From Flavobacterium resistens (GTDB lineage Bacteria > Bacteroidota > Bacteroidia > Flavobacteriales > Flavobacteriaceae): 64,000 nt of DNA. Made by a program: the position numbers and the translations under genes. Positions 43,359-51,647 of this stretch are shown piece by piece; position 1 is the first letter of the stretch, and every line of letters starts with the position of its first letter. The stretch is taken from positions 248,001 through 312,000 of the forward strand of contig NZ_FXTA01000001.1 of NCBI RefSeq assembly GCF_900182645.1, given 5' to 3'. The notes under the pieces were generated by a model. That model did not search any database. It was not told where the DNA came from and saw only the letters and a program-made list of their open reading frames with translations.

Positions 43359-44237
43359 ATGTTCAAAAGCACTTTTAAACATTCATTCTCTTTATTGCAT
43401 GTAGATTATGTGAAATTGTATCAAAATTGGAATTACAATAATGTAATTAGTCCGTATTATCGCTTGTATTATATCGACGAAGGCGAAGGATTTATTTCTG
43501 ACCAGTATGGGCGCTTAACTTTAGAACCCGGAAATCTATATCTTATTCCCAGTTTTACAATATGTAATCTAAATTGTGACGATTATTTAAGTCAATTTTT
43601 TATTCAATTTTTTGAAGAATCACCAGATGGAATCTCGCTTTTTAGCAACAATAGATCTGTGATGAAATTACCTGCGGAAGAAATTGACATTGCCCTTATT
43701 AAAAGATTACTTCAGAGTAATCCCGGAAGAGGAATTAATCGATCCGAGAATCCGGAAGTTTACGAAAAAGAGGTGTATTACAAGGAATATTTGTCTTTAA
43801 ACAATAGAATGAAACCACACTTAGCTTTTGAAAATCAGGGAACTCTTATTCTTTTAATTTCTAAATTTCTGAAGTTAACGAATTTGAAAGCAGACGAAAC
43901 AAAATCTATTTCTTCTAAAATACTAGATACAATGAGCTACGTTCAGCTCAATTTAAGCAAGAATATTACGGTTTCTGAACTTGCTAAAAGAGTAAATCAA
44001 AATCAGGATTATTTTTCAAAGCAATTTCTAAATCACACCGGACAAAGACCATTAAATTACATTCATGAGAAAAAAATAGAAAGGGCGCAATATCTTATTA
44101 CAACCACAACTAAAAGTTTCCTCGAAATTGCTTTAAATACCGGTTTTTCTAATTTGCCACACTTTTCAAAAATATTTAAACAGATCGTAAAAGTAACTCC
44201 CGGTGAATATCGCAATAAAAACACTTTTTTGAATTGA
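43359..44237 (+). CDS. AraC family transcriptional regulator
   Basis: 292 aa. Cupin-type N-terminus ('YRLYYIDEGEGFISDQYGRL', 'LEPGNLYLIPSFTICNL') and C-terminal double HTH: 'VSELAKRVNQNQDYFSKQFL', 'GQRPLNYIHEKKIERAQYLI', 'FLEIALNTGFSNLPHFSKIF', 'KVTPGEYR'. The sugar-sensing cupin plus divergence from the GH29 gene suggest it activates fucosidase expression in response to a glycan product (inference). Confidence 0.93.
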   Translation: MFKSTFKHSFSLLHVDYVKLYQNWNYNNVISPYYRLYYIDEGEGFISDQYGRLTLEPGNLYLIPSFTICNLNCDDYLSQFFIQFFEESPDGISLFSNNRSVMKLPAEEIDIALIKRLLQSNPGRGINRSENPEVYEKEVYYKEYLSLNNRMKPHLAFENQGTLILLISKFLKLTNLKADETKSISSKILDTMSYVQLNLSKNITVSELAKRVNQNQDYFSKQFLNHTGQRPLNYIHEKKIERAQYLITTTTKSFLEIALNTGFSNLPHFSKIFKQIVKVTPGEYRNKNTFLN

Positions 44238-44353
44238 ATCGATATGAGCCAAAATAATTTTATCTTCACTCCCAACCTTTTTTGTTAAACTACACTCTTT
44301 AATATAACACAGGGTAACTGAAACATCAAGCTTATAAAATCAAAACATACCTT

Positions 44354-44782
44354 ATGAAAACAGCAATTTTATCTCTTTTATTCTTTACTGGCATTATGTG
44401 TCAGGCGCAAACCAAAGTAATCTCATATAAGAGCCACAGCGGTTCTAAGAGCTCATTTGCAAAAGCATATCGAAATAATTTATTTGATTTAAAGCATTCT
44501 AACTTTGGTATAGTCACCGTAAGAATTCGCAGGCTAGATACTATTATTGCCGTGAACAATTCTATAACGTTGGTTAAATATAGAGAGTCTATTGCCGAAT
44601 ACAATTTGCATACCAAATTTGAGGATTTAGAAAAATCTGATTTTATTCATAAAACAGATACTATATCCAATAATCAAATATTGAATAAAAAAAATACGGT
44701 GAAGTTTATAAAAAAATCTTCTCCCGTATTGTTTGATACTCCTATAGATGAGGTTGTTTTTATTGGTTTCAAAAACAATTAA
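44354..44782 (+). CDS. Unrecognised secreted protein
   Basis: 142 aa. Clear Sec signal with an AxA site ('AILSLLFFTGIMCQAQT'). The mature part is basic and Ser/Lys/Ile-rich ('SYKSHSGSKSSFAKAYRNNL', 'VRIRRLDTIIAVNNSITLVK'), ending 'DEVVFIGFKNN'. No domain recognised. First of a three-gene operon (gaps of 7 and 26 bases). Confidence 0.7.
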   Translation: MKTAILSLLFFTGIMCQAQTKVISYKSHSGSKSSFAKAYRNNLFDLKHSNFGIVTVRIRRLDTIIAVNNSITLVKYRESIAEYNLHTKFEDLEKSDFIHKTDTISNNQILNKKNTVKFIKKSSPVLFDTPIDEVVFIGFKNN

Positions 44783-44789
44783 TTTTTAG

Positions 44790-46016
44790 ATGAGAAAATC
44801 AATACTTTTTAATTATCAGGCACTTCTAATATTTGCATTTTTAGGAGTATTATTTGTGCCTTTTTCTTTTCGGAATCTTGATTTTCAATCGAAAATAACA
44901 GCATTTTTATTTGAAGATTTAATACATCTTATTACTTCAAATTTTAAAAATTTTCTTGTTGTAAATGCTGAAATTACTTCAGATTCAACAACACTTTATA
45001 TACTGTTTTTTATCCTATTGCTTCTTGCAGTAATTTTTACTGCAGTACTTTCTTTTTTCAGTTTTTGGAAGACTAATCAAGATTTAATTTTCAGGGCAAT
45101 CCAAATCATTTTGACTTATTATCTTGCCTTTATAATGCTCAAATATGGTTTTGATAAAGTCTTCAAGGTTCAGTTTTATCTTCCGGAACCCAATATTTTA
45201 TACACGCCTTTAGGAATGTTGGATAAGGATATTTTGTTTTGGAGTAGTATGGGAACTTCTTACAGCTATAATGTTTTTATGGGATTAATGGAAGTTATTC
45301 CTGCCCTATTATTACTGTATAACAAAACGAGAATTCTTGGTCTTTTTATACTTTCGGGAGTTTTACTGAATGTTGTTTTTATCAATTTTGGATTTGATAT
45401 TTCGGTAAAATTATATTCCTTGTTTTTACTTCTGATTTGCTTTTTGTTGCTTGCTCCGAATTTGAAAAAGATCATTCAGTTTTTCATATTCAATAAACCA
45501 ACTGCATCAGCCCGACTTAAAGGCTCAGATTTAATAACTTCAAAAACAATAAAATGGTGTATCAAAACAATTGTGATTTTTTTCTTTTTCACTGAATCGC
45601 TTTTTCCGTATCTGCAAAAAGAAACTTATAACAATGAAACTATTATCCAAAATCCATTGCATGGTGCTTATGAAGTCGTAAAAATTGAAAAGAATGAAAC
45701 GCAGAAAAACAATGTAAATCAAAAGATAAAACGCATTTTCGTTCACCGAAATAATTATTTTATTTTTCAATATGCAGATGATACAATGGAAGATTTTTAT
45801 TTAGAAATCAACCCGATTCAAAATCAATTTATATTAACCGATTACAATGCTGAGAAAATAAAACTGCAATACAAATACTCTAAATCTTCAAAAACATTAG
45901 AACTATATTCTCCGGAATTAGGTATTAGGATTTATTCAAAAACATTGCCATGGAAAAAACTTCCTTTACTACAACCTCTTTTTCATTGGACAGTAGATGA
46001 AATTGGTAAGAACTAA
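44790..46016 (+). CDS. Membrane protein, DoxX-like, with C-terminal extension
   Basis: 408 aa. Residues ~10-240 have about seven membrane helices; the central block 'KYGFDKVFKVQFYLPEPNIL' and 'SYSYNVFMGLMEVIPALLLL' fits the DoxX/quinol-oxidase-like superfamily. An eighth helix (~255-270) leads to a ~140-residue soluble C-terminal domain rich in beta strands ('FVHRNNYFIFQYADDTMEDF'), not seen in short DoxX proteins. Function unknown. Operon with the secreted protein upstream and the regulatory-domain protein downstream. Confidence 0.6.
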   Translation: MRKSILFNYQALLIFAFLGVLFVPFSFRNLDFQSKITAFLFEDLIHLITSNFKNFLVVNAEITSDSTTLYILFFILLLLAVIFTAVLSFFSFWKTNQDLIFRAIQIILTYYLAFIMLKYGFDKVFKVQFYLPEPNILYTPLGMLDKDILFWSSMGTSYSYNVFMGLMEVIPALLLLYNKTRILGLFILSGVLLNVVFINFGFDISVKLYSLFLLLICFLLLAPNLKKIIQFFIFNKPTASARLKGSDLITSKTIKWCIKTIVIFFFFTESLFPYLQKETYNNETIIQNPLHGAYEVVKIEKNETQKNNVNQKIKRIFVHRNNYFIFQYADDTMEDFYLEINPIQNQFILTDYNAEKIKLQYKYSKSSKTLELYSPELGIRIYSKTLPWKKLPLLQPLFHWTVDEIGKN

Positions 46017-46042
46017 AAAAAAAATTGAGTAAAAAGTTAACT

Positions 46043-46687
46043 ATGAAAAACCTAACAATAATTCTTATTCTACTACTGTTTTCACAATTATCTTTCTCTC
46101 AGGACAGAATTGTTTTGGGCGTTGTTACTGATAGTACCGGACTTCCAATTCCGGGAACAACTATCTCAATTGAAGGAACAAAAAAATATACTCAAACCGA
46201 TTTTAATGGTTGGTATTCTATTAATGTAAAACCAGATCAGTTCTTAATTTTCACCTTAGTAGGCATGAAACCTAAAAGAGTTAGTGCAGCCCAAGATAAA
46301 ATTAATGTAGTCCTACAAATAGATCCTGTTGAGCTTAAAAATATGATGGGGCCTGTTTTCACAACTCAAAAAAAAAGAAGTTTTCTTAATGCAGTTAAAA
46401 CGCTGTCAGCAGAAGAAATAAAAAATAACAATGATCCAAAATACAATTTCAAAAAGGATTATGACGATAAATTATTAATCTTTATTTCAGATTATACGCT
46501 AAAAAAAGCAGACTTAGAATTTCAAATAAAGTACAAAATAAGTTATTGCTCAATCCTAAATTATAGTGTGGAATATGCAAAAGTTTACAATAAACTTACT
46601 TTTAAATATTTGAAGAAGAAATATAAAAAAACCTGGCAATCTGAAATCAAAAAAGATGCTATCGGGTTAGATGCCTTTTTAGAATAA
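46043..46687 (+). CDS. Secreted protein with carboxypeptidase-like regulatory domain
   Basis: 214 aa from ATG 46043 (a TTG six codons upstream would put six charged residues before the signal peptide). Sec signal 'MKNLTIILILLLFSQLSFSQ' then a CarboxypepD_reg-like beta-sandwich (~22-95: 'VLGVVTDSTGLPIPGTTISI', 'YTQTDFNGWYSINVKP', 'LIFTLVGMKPKRVS'), the N-terminal module common to Bacteroidota outer-membrane receptors but here followed by only ~120 charged residues, so it is not a receptor. Third gene of the operon. Confidence 0.8.
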   Translation: MKNLTIILILLLFSQLSFSQDRIVLGVVTDSTGLPIPGTTISIEGTKKYTQTDFNGWYSINVKPDQFLIFTLVGMKPKRVSAAQDKINVVLQIDPVELKNMMGPVFTTQKKRSFLNAVKTLSAEEIKNNNDPKYNFKKDYDDKLLIFISDYTLKKADLEFQIKYKISYCSILNYSVEYAKVYNKLTFKYLKKKYKKTWQSEIKKDAIGLDAFLE

Positions 46688-46833
46688 AACATTCGACATT
46701 TCATAACTGTCAAAAACCATTGGTTTGCCTTCTCTGTCATTTTTTAGCAGTTCAACACCAGCAAGACTTGCAAATCTAGCCATCAAATCTACACCTACAA
46801 CAATATCATGACTTTGGCTTTCTTCTTTTGTTG
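46688..46833 (-). pseudogene. Sulfatase C-terminal fragment
   Basis: About 48 uninterrupted codons on the minus strand encode 'ESQSHDIVVGVDLMARFASL' and 'AGVELLKNDREGKPMVFDSY', text typical of the C-terminal part of type-I sulfatases ('D-L-M/P-T-...-L-A-G-V-x-L-P'). No start, no formylglycine site and no further homologous sequence on either side; a stop precedes it. It directly follows the DUF2490 gene on the same strand. A relic, not a gene. Confidence 0.65.
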
Positions 46834-46837
46834 TAAA

Positions 46838-47644
46838 TTAATCTGCACCGCCGTCAACACTGTCAAAAGTTTCTCTTTCTTTAGGTCTGATACTGTATTT
46901 AACAGAAACCATTGGTCCGTAGTAAACATCAAATTGAGTTCCGTTTGTACGAAGTTGCATCTGGCCAATTATACCGGCCAGAAAATGAATATTTGGTGTA
47001 ATTCCTGCCGTATAATAAACCGATAATCTGAAAATATCAAAATGTTCTTCGGCATAATCTTTATTGGCGAATTTTAGCATCAATTCTGTATAATATCCTA
47101 TGTTTGGCGCGAGAAACAGTGGTTTCTCTTTAGTTTGACGGAGATAATGATTTACTCCAAATCTTGCCCTTAATCGCGGAATTACTTGTTGCTGTCCGGT
47201 TCTGTCATCAAAAAATTTCGTTTCAAAACGCACTTGCTCAAAAAGCGAACCCTTCGGCATTTCCTGTGTATAAGTTCCCATTACAATTAAACGGTTTTCA
47301 AGCGTTTCGTAATTGCCCATTTCTGCTAAGGCATATTTTTGATTGTGTGCATATCCAAGCCACAATTTCATATTCTTCAAACCCGAAAAAACAATCCACG
47401 GTCTTATAACTTTGCGTTGCGTATATTCAAACGGATTAGTGCTTTCATAAGTTCCTTGCGTAACTAATTGAAAATCGACCTGACCACTCAAATGCCATTT
47501 ATCGTATATCGGAAAAGCGATATCGCCTTCTGTAATAGAAGCTGGAATAAATCCCATAGTGTACGGTGCATCTTGTTGTGCATATACAATTGATTGAGAA
47601 ATAATAGAAAACAGTATAATAATCGCCTTCTTAATTTTACTCAT
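46838..47644 (-). CDS. DUF2490 outer-membrane protein
   Basis: 268 aa. Signal peptide ('AIIILFSIISQSIVYAQQ') and ~12 amphipathic strands with aromatic belts ('DKWHLSGQVDFQLVTQG', 'KVIRPWIVFSGLKNMKLWLG', 'LFEQVRFETKF', 'VIPRLRARFGVNHYLR'), the layout of DUF2490 beta barrels. Function of the family unknown. The last residues (after 'VKYSIRPKE') lie close to a sulfatase remnant and may be foreign. Confidence 0.75.
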   Translation of the reverse strand: MSKIKKAIIILFSIISQSIVYAQQDAPYTMGFIPASITEGDIAFPIYDKWHLSGQVDFQLVTQGTYESTNPFEYTQRKVIRPWIVFSGLKNMKLWLGYAHNQKYALAEMGNYETLENRLIVMGTYTQEMPKGSLFEQVRFETKFFDDRTGQQQVIPRLRARFGVNHYLRQTKEKPLFLAPNIGYYTELMLKFANKDYAEEHFDIFRLSVYYTAGITPNIHFLAGIIGQMQLRTNGTQFDVYYGPMVSVKYSIRPKERETFDSVDGGAD

Positions 47645-47851
47645 AGCCTTTCTAATAAAGTATTGTGTATTATTTCTTTTTTTGTGTCAACATTTATAAC
47701 ACTTATTGATTAAAAAATGCCTTAAAACTGAAAGATTACATCGCTTTTTATCAATTCATCCGAAAATTACAATTAATAGAAAAATCATTTTTTTTAAACA
47801 TGTTTCAAATTATAATCTGAAACAAACTTTCTAAGTTTAGAGATACGCTTA

Positions 47852-47887
47852 AAAAAAACCGCTAAACTTTAGGTTTAGCGGTTTTTT
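47852..47887. terminator. Terminator between the SnoaL-like and DUF2490 genes
   Basis: CCGCTAAAC and GTTTAGCGG pair around a short loop, with A-run and T-run on the two sides. The SnoaL-like gene ends at 47906, so it serves that minus-strand transcript. A similar sequence lies at 49221-49252. Confidence 0.75.
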
Positions 47888-47905
47888 ATGTCTTGTACTT
47901 GCAAT

Positions 47906-48283
47906 CTATTGCTGATACAATTCTGTCTCTGTATGAAGTGCACAAACCCAATTGTTATCTTTTTTAACCCAAGTAGAAGTACACACACATTTCATTGGCG
48001 AATTTTCTTTATCATCTGCTATTTCTAATTCTATTAAATATCCAATTATTGTAGTATTTTCGGTAATTAACTTTTCTTCCACATCAGAAATATTCAATAC
48101 TTTTATTTTACCACTATCAACAGATTCAAACATCTTTTTAAACATAGATTCGTCTACACTTTGTAACCCAGTTTTACCGGCTATCATGCAAGGAAACAAC
48201 GTAAGTTTTTTTACCGTTTCATAATCATGATTTTCCATTCCCTGCCAATATCTTTTTTCCAGTTCAATAATTTGCGTTTCCAT
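47906..48283 (-). CDS. SnoaL/DUF4440-like NTF2-fold protein
   Basis: 125 aa from ATG 48283 (two further codons upstream also in frame). Starts 'METQIIELEKRYWQGMENHD', then 'YETVKKLTLFPCMIAGKTG' and ends 'CVCTSTWVKKDNNWVCALHT' with the NTF2-like terminal strand 'W-x-x-x-x-x-x-E'. Cytoplasmic. Small alpha+beta barrels of this kind bind diverse ligands; no specific role can be read. Confidence 0.75.
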   Translation of the reverse strand: METQIIELEKRYWQGMENHDYETVKKLTLFPCMIAGKTGLQSVDESMFKKMFESVDSGKIKVLNISDVEEKLITENTTIIGYLIELEIADDKENSPMKCVCTSTWVKKDNNWVCALHTETELYQQ

Positions 48284-48334
48284 AATCATCTTTTTAATTG
48301 ATCAAACAATTTACAAAAAATCTGATAAAAAAAA

Positions 48335-48850
48335 TTATTTGTGGTCAAATTCTCTGCGGTCATAAAAGGTATCATCATCGCTATAATACACAGAATCAGG
48401 ATCATTTCTTTCAGGATAATACGAATTCATTACTCTTCTTTCATAGTCTCTATCGAAATTGTGTTGCCTGTTATATCTATTTGTATTTCTGAATGTATCA
48501 TATCCTATGCTACTTGCCATAACGATTTTCGTGTCTTTATTTATGCTAACAGATCCAATTGGTATGATAATATGGCTATCTCCGTCTTTATAGAGAAATT
48601 CCCTTCCATTATCGTTCGCAATAACGTCATGTACCTCATTGTGTTTGTCCTCAATTAGTTCCTTAGCTACTTTCACATCCAGATAAACAACACGCTGCAT
48701 ATCTTTATTCACCCAGAGATTATCAATTGTACCTATGGTGCGGTTGTCAGCATCTACTATCTTCCATCCTCTTACATCAGAATAATTTGACGCAATTTTA
48801 TAATCAGATAATTCGTCCAATCTATATAGGTTTCTGTTTTTATTTTCCAT
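48335..48850 (-). CDS. PRC-barrel domain protein
   Basis: 171 aa, cytoplasmic. Residues ~10-115 are a PRC-barrel: 'YKIASNYSDVRGWKIVDADN', 'RTIGTIDNLWVNKDMQRVVY', 'DSHIIIPIGSVSI'. The last ~55 residues are Arg/Asp/Tyr-rich and probably disordered ('HNFDRDYERRVMNSYYPERN'). In Flavobacterium such genes are usually stress-associated, judging by neighbours. The small membrane-protein gene at 48916-49071 lies upstream on the same strand. Confidence 0.85.
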   Translation of the reverse strand: MENKNRNLYRLDELSDYKIASNYSDVRGWKIVDADNRTIGTIDNLWVNKDMQRVVYLDVKVAKELIEDKHNEVHDVIANDNGREFLYKDGDSHIIIPIGSVSINKDTKIVMASSIGYDTFRNTNRYNRQHNFDRDYERRVMNSYYPERNDPDSVYYSDDDTFYDRREFDHK

Positions 48851-48915
48851 AATTTCTAATTTTGATTATATATTTTTTGCCGAATTTAACTTTGGTGTTT
48901 CCTGGCTATTGTGCT

Positions 48916-49071
48916 CTATTGTGCACTTGTAGTGTTTTCAATTTCTACACTGTTTTCATTGTGAACGGTATGGTCACAAAAATAGATGTAGTATATAATC
49001 CCTGCGATTAATAACAGCAAAGCAACCCAGGGCCATACCGGTTTTTTCTTCTCAATTTTAATTTCTGCCAT
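48916..49071 (-). CDS. 51-residue single-span membrane protein
   Basis: ATG 49071, stop at 48916. Basic start 'MAEIKIEKKKPVWPWVALLL', one membrane helix ('WVALLLLIAGIIYYIYF'), then a short acidic external tail ('VHNENSVEIENTT'). Clean start, coherent topology, same strand and 65 bases upstream of the PRC-barrel gene. Function unknown, probably stress-related by neighbourhood. Confidence 0.75.
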   Translation of the reverse strand: MAEIKIEKKKPVWPWVALLLLIAGIIYYIYFCDHTVHNENSVEIENTTSAQ

Positions 49072-49220
49072 AACTCTATTTTTTTTAATTTTATAATAGT
49101 TTCAATACATCATTAAAGTTACAAAGGAGAGAAAAGTAAGACGTATTTAATTTCAGCAGGATGTTACAAAATTCCCAGTAGATAAATTTGGAAGATTATT
49201 TTAAGAAATCGGTACTAAAT

Positions 49221-49252
49221 AAAAAACGCTAAACCAAAGGTTTAGCGTTTTT
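49221..49252. terminator. Terminator-like hairpin
   Basis: AAAACGCTAAACC and GGTTTAGCGTTTT pair with an AAA loop and a T-run. Near-copy of the terminator stem at 47852-47887. It ends the minus-strand gene at 49348, about 100 bases after its stop. Confidence 0.75.
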
Positions 49253-49293
49253 TGCTTTTTTTTTTAAAACTCTAAAATTTTAGATTACAGATC

Positions 49294-49347
49294 TTATTTA
49301 TTTTCAATTAGTTCAATACTTTGTTGCAACGATTTTTCAGTTTTTAT
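49294..49347 (-). pseudogene. In-frame C-terminal tail after the stop of the 150-aa gene
   Basis: Directly after the TAA at 49348-49350 the same frame continues for 17 codons, 'IKTEKSLQQSIELIENK', then stops at 49294. A homologous tail, 'QIEKALQKSIKLIESK', also ending in a stop, lies at 50995-51045. Two copies of one C-terminus suggest that the stop at 49348 shortened the gene or that a decayed paralogue lies there. Confidence 0.55.
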
Positions 49348-49800
49348 TTATTTCAATAAACCCAATAAAACATTCATTCTATCTATAAAATACTGGGCAG
49401 TTTTTATATAAAATATCCGTTGATCATCTACAAGGTTTTTATCTTTATCCCACACAAATTTTCCAGGATGTTTTTGTTGAAATTCTTTCATCAATTTAGC
49501 AATATACCAATACGATGATCTTTTCCATTCGCCCTCAACAAGATCCATTTCTTTCATTTTTGAAGGAGTATTGCTTTTTTCAAGAACTTTCCTTACTGCA
49601 AAAAACACATCGGCCTGATAATCCTGCAAAACATGATAATATTCTTTACGGCAATCAAGTTCATGATCTGGATGTTCTTTTATACATTGTTGCAAATCAT
49701 TTTTAAACATGGCTAATGTATCACTATATCGAACATTTAAATCTTGCGAAAAACAATGCAATATTGGAAAAAGTAAAAAGATTAAAATTTTAAAATTCAT
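49348..49800 (-). CDS. Unrecognised secreted protein
   Basis: 150 aa. Sec signal 'ILIFLLFPILHCFSQ' with cleavage near residue 18. The mature part is helical and charged, with two Cys ('QQCIKEHPDHELDCRKEYYH') that could form a disulfide, 'RSSYWYIAKLMKEFQQKHPG', 'KFVWDKDKN' and 'IKTAQYFIDRMNVLLGL'. No family recognised. Same strand as, and 24 bases from, the 376-aa gene. The following in-frame tail raises the possibility that the protein was once longer. Confidence 0.65.
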   Translation of the reverse strand: MNFKILIFLLFPILHCFSQDLNVRYSDTLAMFKNDLQQCIKEHPDHELDCRKEYYHVLQDYQADVFFAVRKVLEKSNTPSKMKEMDLVEGEWKRSSYWYIAKLMKEFQQKHPGKFVWDKDKNLVDDQRIFYIKTAQYFIDRMNVLLGLLK

Positions 49801-49824
49801 ATTTTCTATAGCTATCGCTAACTT

Positions 49825-50955
49825 TTAATAATAAGAAATTTTACGAGTTATAAGGGTTGTAAATTTTACACCTTTTATAACTGTATCCCAAGTTTCTGTT
49901 TCCCAGTTGCCAAACTTTTCATAGGTAAAATAACGTGGCCTGATTTTTTCCTTTTCGCCTTTCTTTTGACTATAAATAAACCTGCCATTATTGTCATAAA
50001 TGTAATTGATAACTACTTCTGGTTCTTTCTTATTTTTTCTCTTAATTTGGTTTATTTTACCGTTTTTGTCATAACTAAAAGAACAGCTTTCTTTATCGCG
50101 ATCCTGGTAATTCGCAACTCTTCCCAATTTATCATAATTTATAGTAAAATCGTATTTAACATCACTACTACTATAACTGTAGAAAACTTTAACTCTATCT
50201 ACGATATTTGAATTATTTAAATAATAAACCGACTTTGAAATTAATCCTTTTTCCTCATCTGTTTTATCAGCTAATTCCGTTTTTTGTTCTTTGGCATAAT
50301 ACCCTTTTTCTACAATGGAATCTTTGTAATTTTCATAAAAAATCTCCTTTCCGTCGATAAAATCTTTTGAATATCCCGGTCTCTTTCTAACAGAATAATA
50401 ATATTTTTTCTCTAATTGATTGGATTTTGAAAATTGATACTCAACAACTTTCCTAAAAGTATTTACTCCGCCAGTACCATGAAGTGCGGATGAATATAAT
50501 TCTTTAACTATATTCCTGTTATGGTCAAAAAATATAGAATCAATGGAAGTGGAAAACACTCGATCTTTATATTTCACAAGTGACTCTTGTTTTATCACTA
50601 TCAAATTCTCAAAATATTCGTATGATCTATTGTTTTCATCCACATAATCCTTAAAGTGCGCAATTGTACCGTCTTGATTGAATTGGTAATAATATTCTAT
50701 CGTACCATCTGTATTGGTGTCAATAGTTAACTCCTTAACGGGTTTATCTTTTCTTAAACCAAAATCATTAAAAGTAAGATAATATTCTTGCCTTTTGTAT
50801 TCATTTTCAACATTTGTATTGAAATACGTCGCAATACCTAATTCATATTCTGCTAGCGGAACGTCGCTGTTTTTATCTAATTGCGGAGTAAAGTAAGTTT
50901 GAGCAGAAAGTTTGAAAAATAACAAACAAAAAATTGCAGTGTAGTTTTTTAGCAT
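49825..50955 (-). CDS. Secreted protein with YD/RHS-like repeats
   Basis: 376 aa. Signal peptide ('TAIFCLLFFKLSAQ'). The mature part alternates Tyr-Asp-Lys-Asn-Gly strings: 'INYDKLGRVANYQDRD', 'CSFSYDKNGKINQIKRKNK', 'INYIYDNNGRFIYSQKKGEK', 'YFTYEKFGNWETETW', of the YD-repeat type that builds beta-rich sheets in RHS-like proteins. The gene lacks the long RHS shell and toxin domain, so it is better seen as a small secreted or outer-membrane protein. Function unknown. Confidence 0.65.
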   Translation of the reverse strand: MLKNYTAIFCLLFFKLSAQTYFTPQLDKNSDVPLAEYELGIATYFNTNVENEYKRQEYYLTFNDFGLRKDKPVKELTIDTNTDGTIEYYYQFNQDGTIAHFKDYVDENNRSYEYFENLIVIKQESLVKYKDRVFSTSIDSIFFDHNRNIVKELYSSALHGTGGVNTFRKVVEYQFSKSNQLEKKYYYSVRKRPGYSKDFIDGKEIFYENYKDSIVEKGYYAKEQKTELADKTDEEKGLISKSVYYLNNSNIVDRVKVFYSYSSSDVKYDFTINYDKLGRVANYQDRDKESCSFSYDKNGKINQIKRKNKKEPEVVINYIYDNNGRFIYSQKKGEKEKIRPRYFTYEKFGNWETETWDTVIKGVKFTTLITRKISYY

Positions 50956-51647
50956 TTATTGGAATTTTACAACTAATTTTTAAAATATTGTATCTTATTT
51001 ACTTTCAATCAATTTAATGCTTTTCTGCAACGCCTTTTCGATTTGAATAATATCCAAAAAAAATCATTTTTAAGGTCAGTTTTGTATTTTGATGTCGTAA
51101 AATGGTTTCGCTAATTTAATTAAATATTTGAATTAGTTGTTTAATCAATTTATTTTAATGAAATCTAGTAAATACTTCAAATCTTGATTTTAAAAATCTT
51201 TTATTTTTCCCTATAATCCTTATTCTCTTTCCCAATTTGAAAAAAATAACATTATTTAATCAAAATTATAATTAACTGATTTTTAGATATTTTATATTTA
51301 ATTTAAAAATTTAACAAGTTTTTATTTATAAAAACAATTAATTTGAACGCAAAATCTGTACACTGGATTATTGTGTACGTAAAACCGTACTTTATTACTC
51401 CTTCTCAAAACAATAATTAATCACCTTTACACTATCAGTTGCAAACATAATAACAAGTACAATCTTAATATTAAAAACACAACTATATAAATTTCAACAC
51501 ATTGAATAAACATATAAAAAAAGTTGTTTCAATTGCATGCAATTATGAGAATGAGAAAACATGTAATGTATTTCAGTGTCAAATAATATAATGACTATCT
51601 ATTATTTACTAACCATAAATTATTTACTAACCTTTAACCCTTAAAAA
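50956..51647. other. 692-base AT-rich region before the lyase gene
   Basis: Contains the homologous C-terminal tail remnant at 50995-51063 (minus strand, 'QIEKALQKSIKLIESK') and the beginning of a further decayed frame at 51063-51100. The remaining ~500 bases up to the lyase have no gene; they are extremely AT-rich and probably hold its promoter, but no exact TAnnTTTG with a -33 box was found. Confidence 0.5.

Noticed and set aside
49825..50955. RHS/toxin locus
   Set aside because: The YD-like repeats are few, there is no polymorphic toxin end and no immunity gene beside it.
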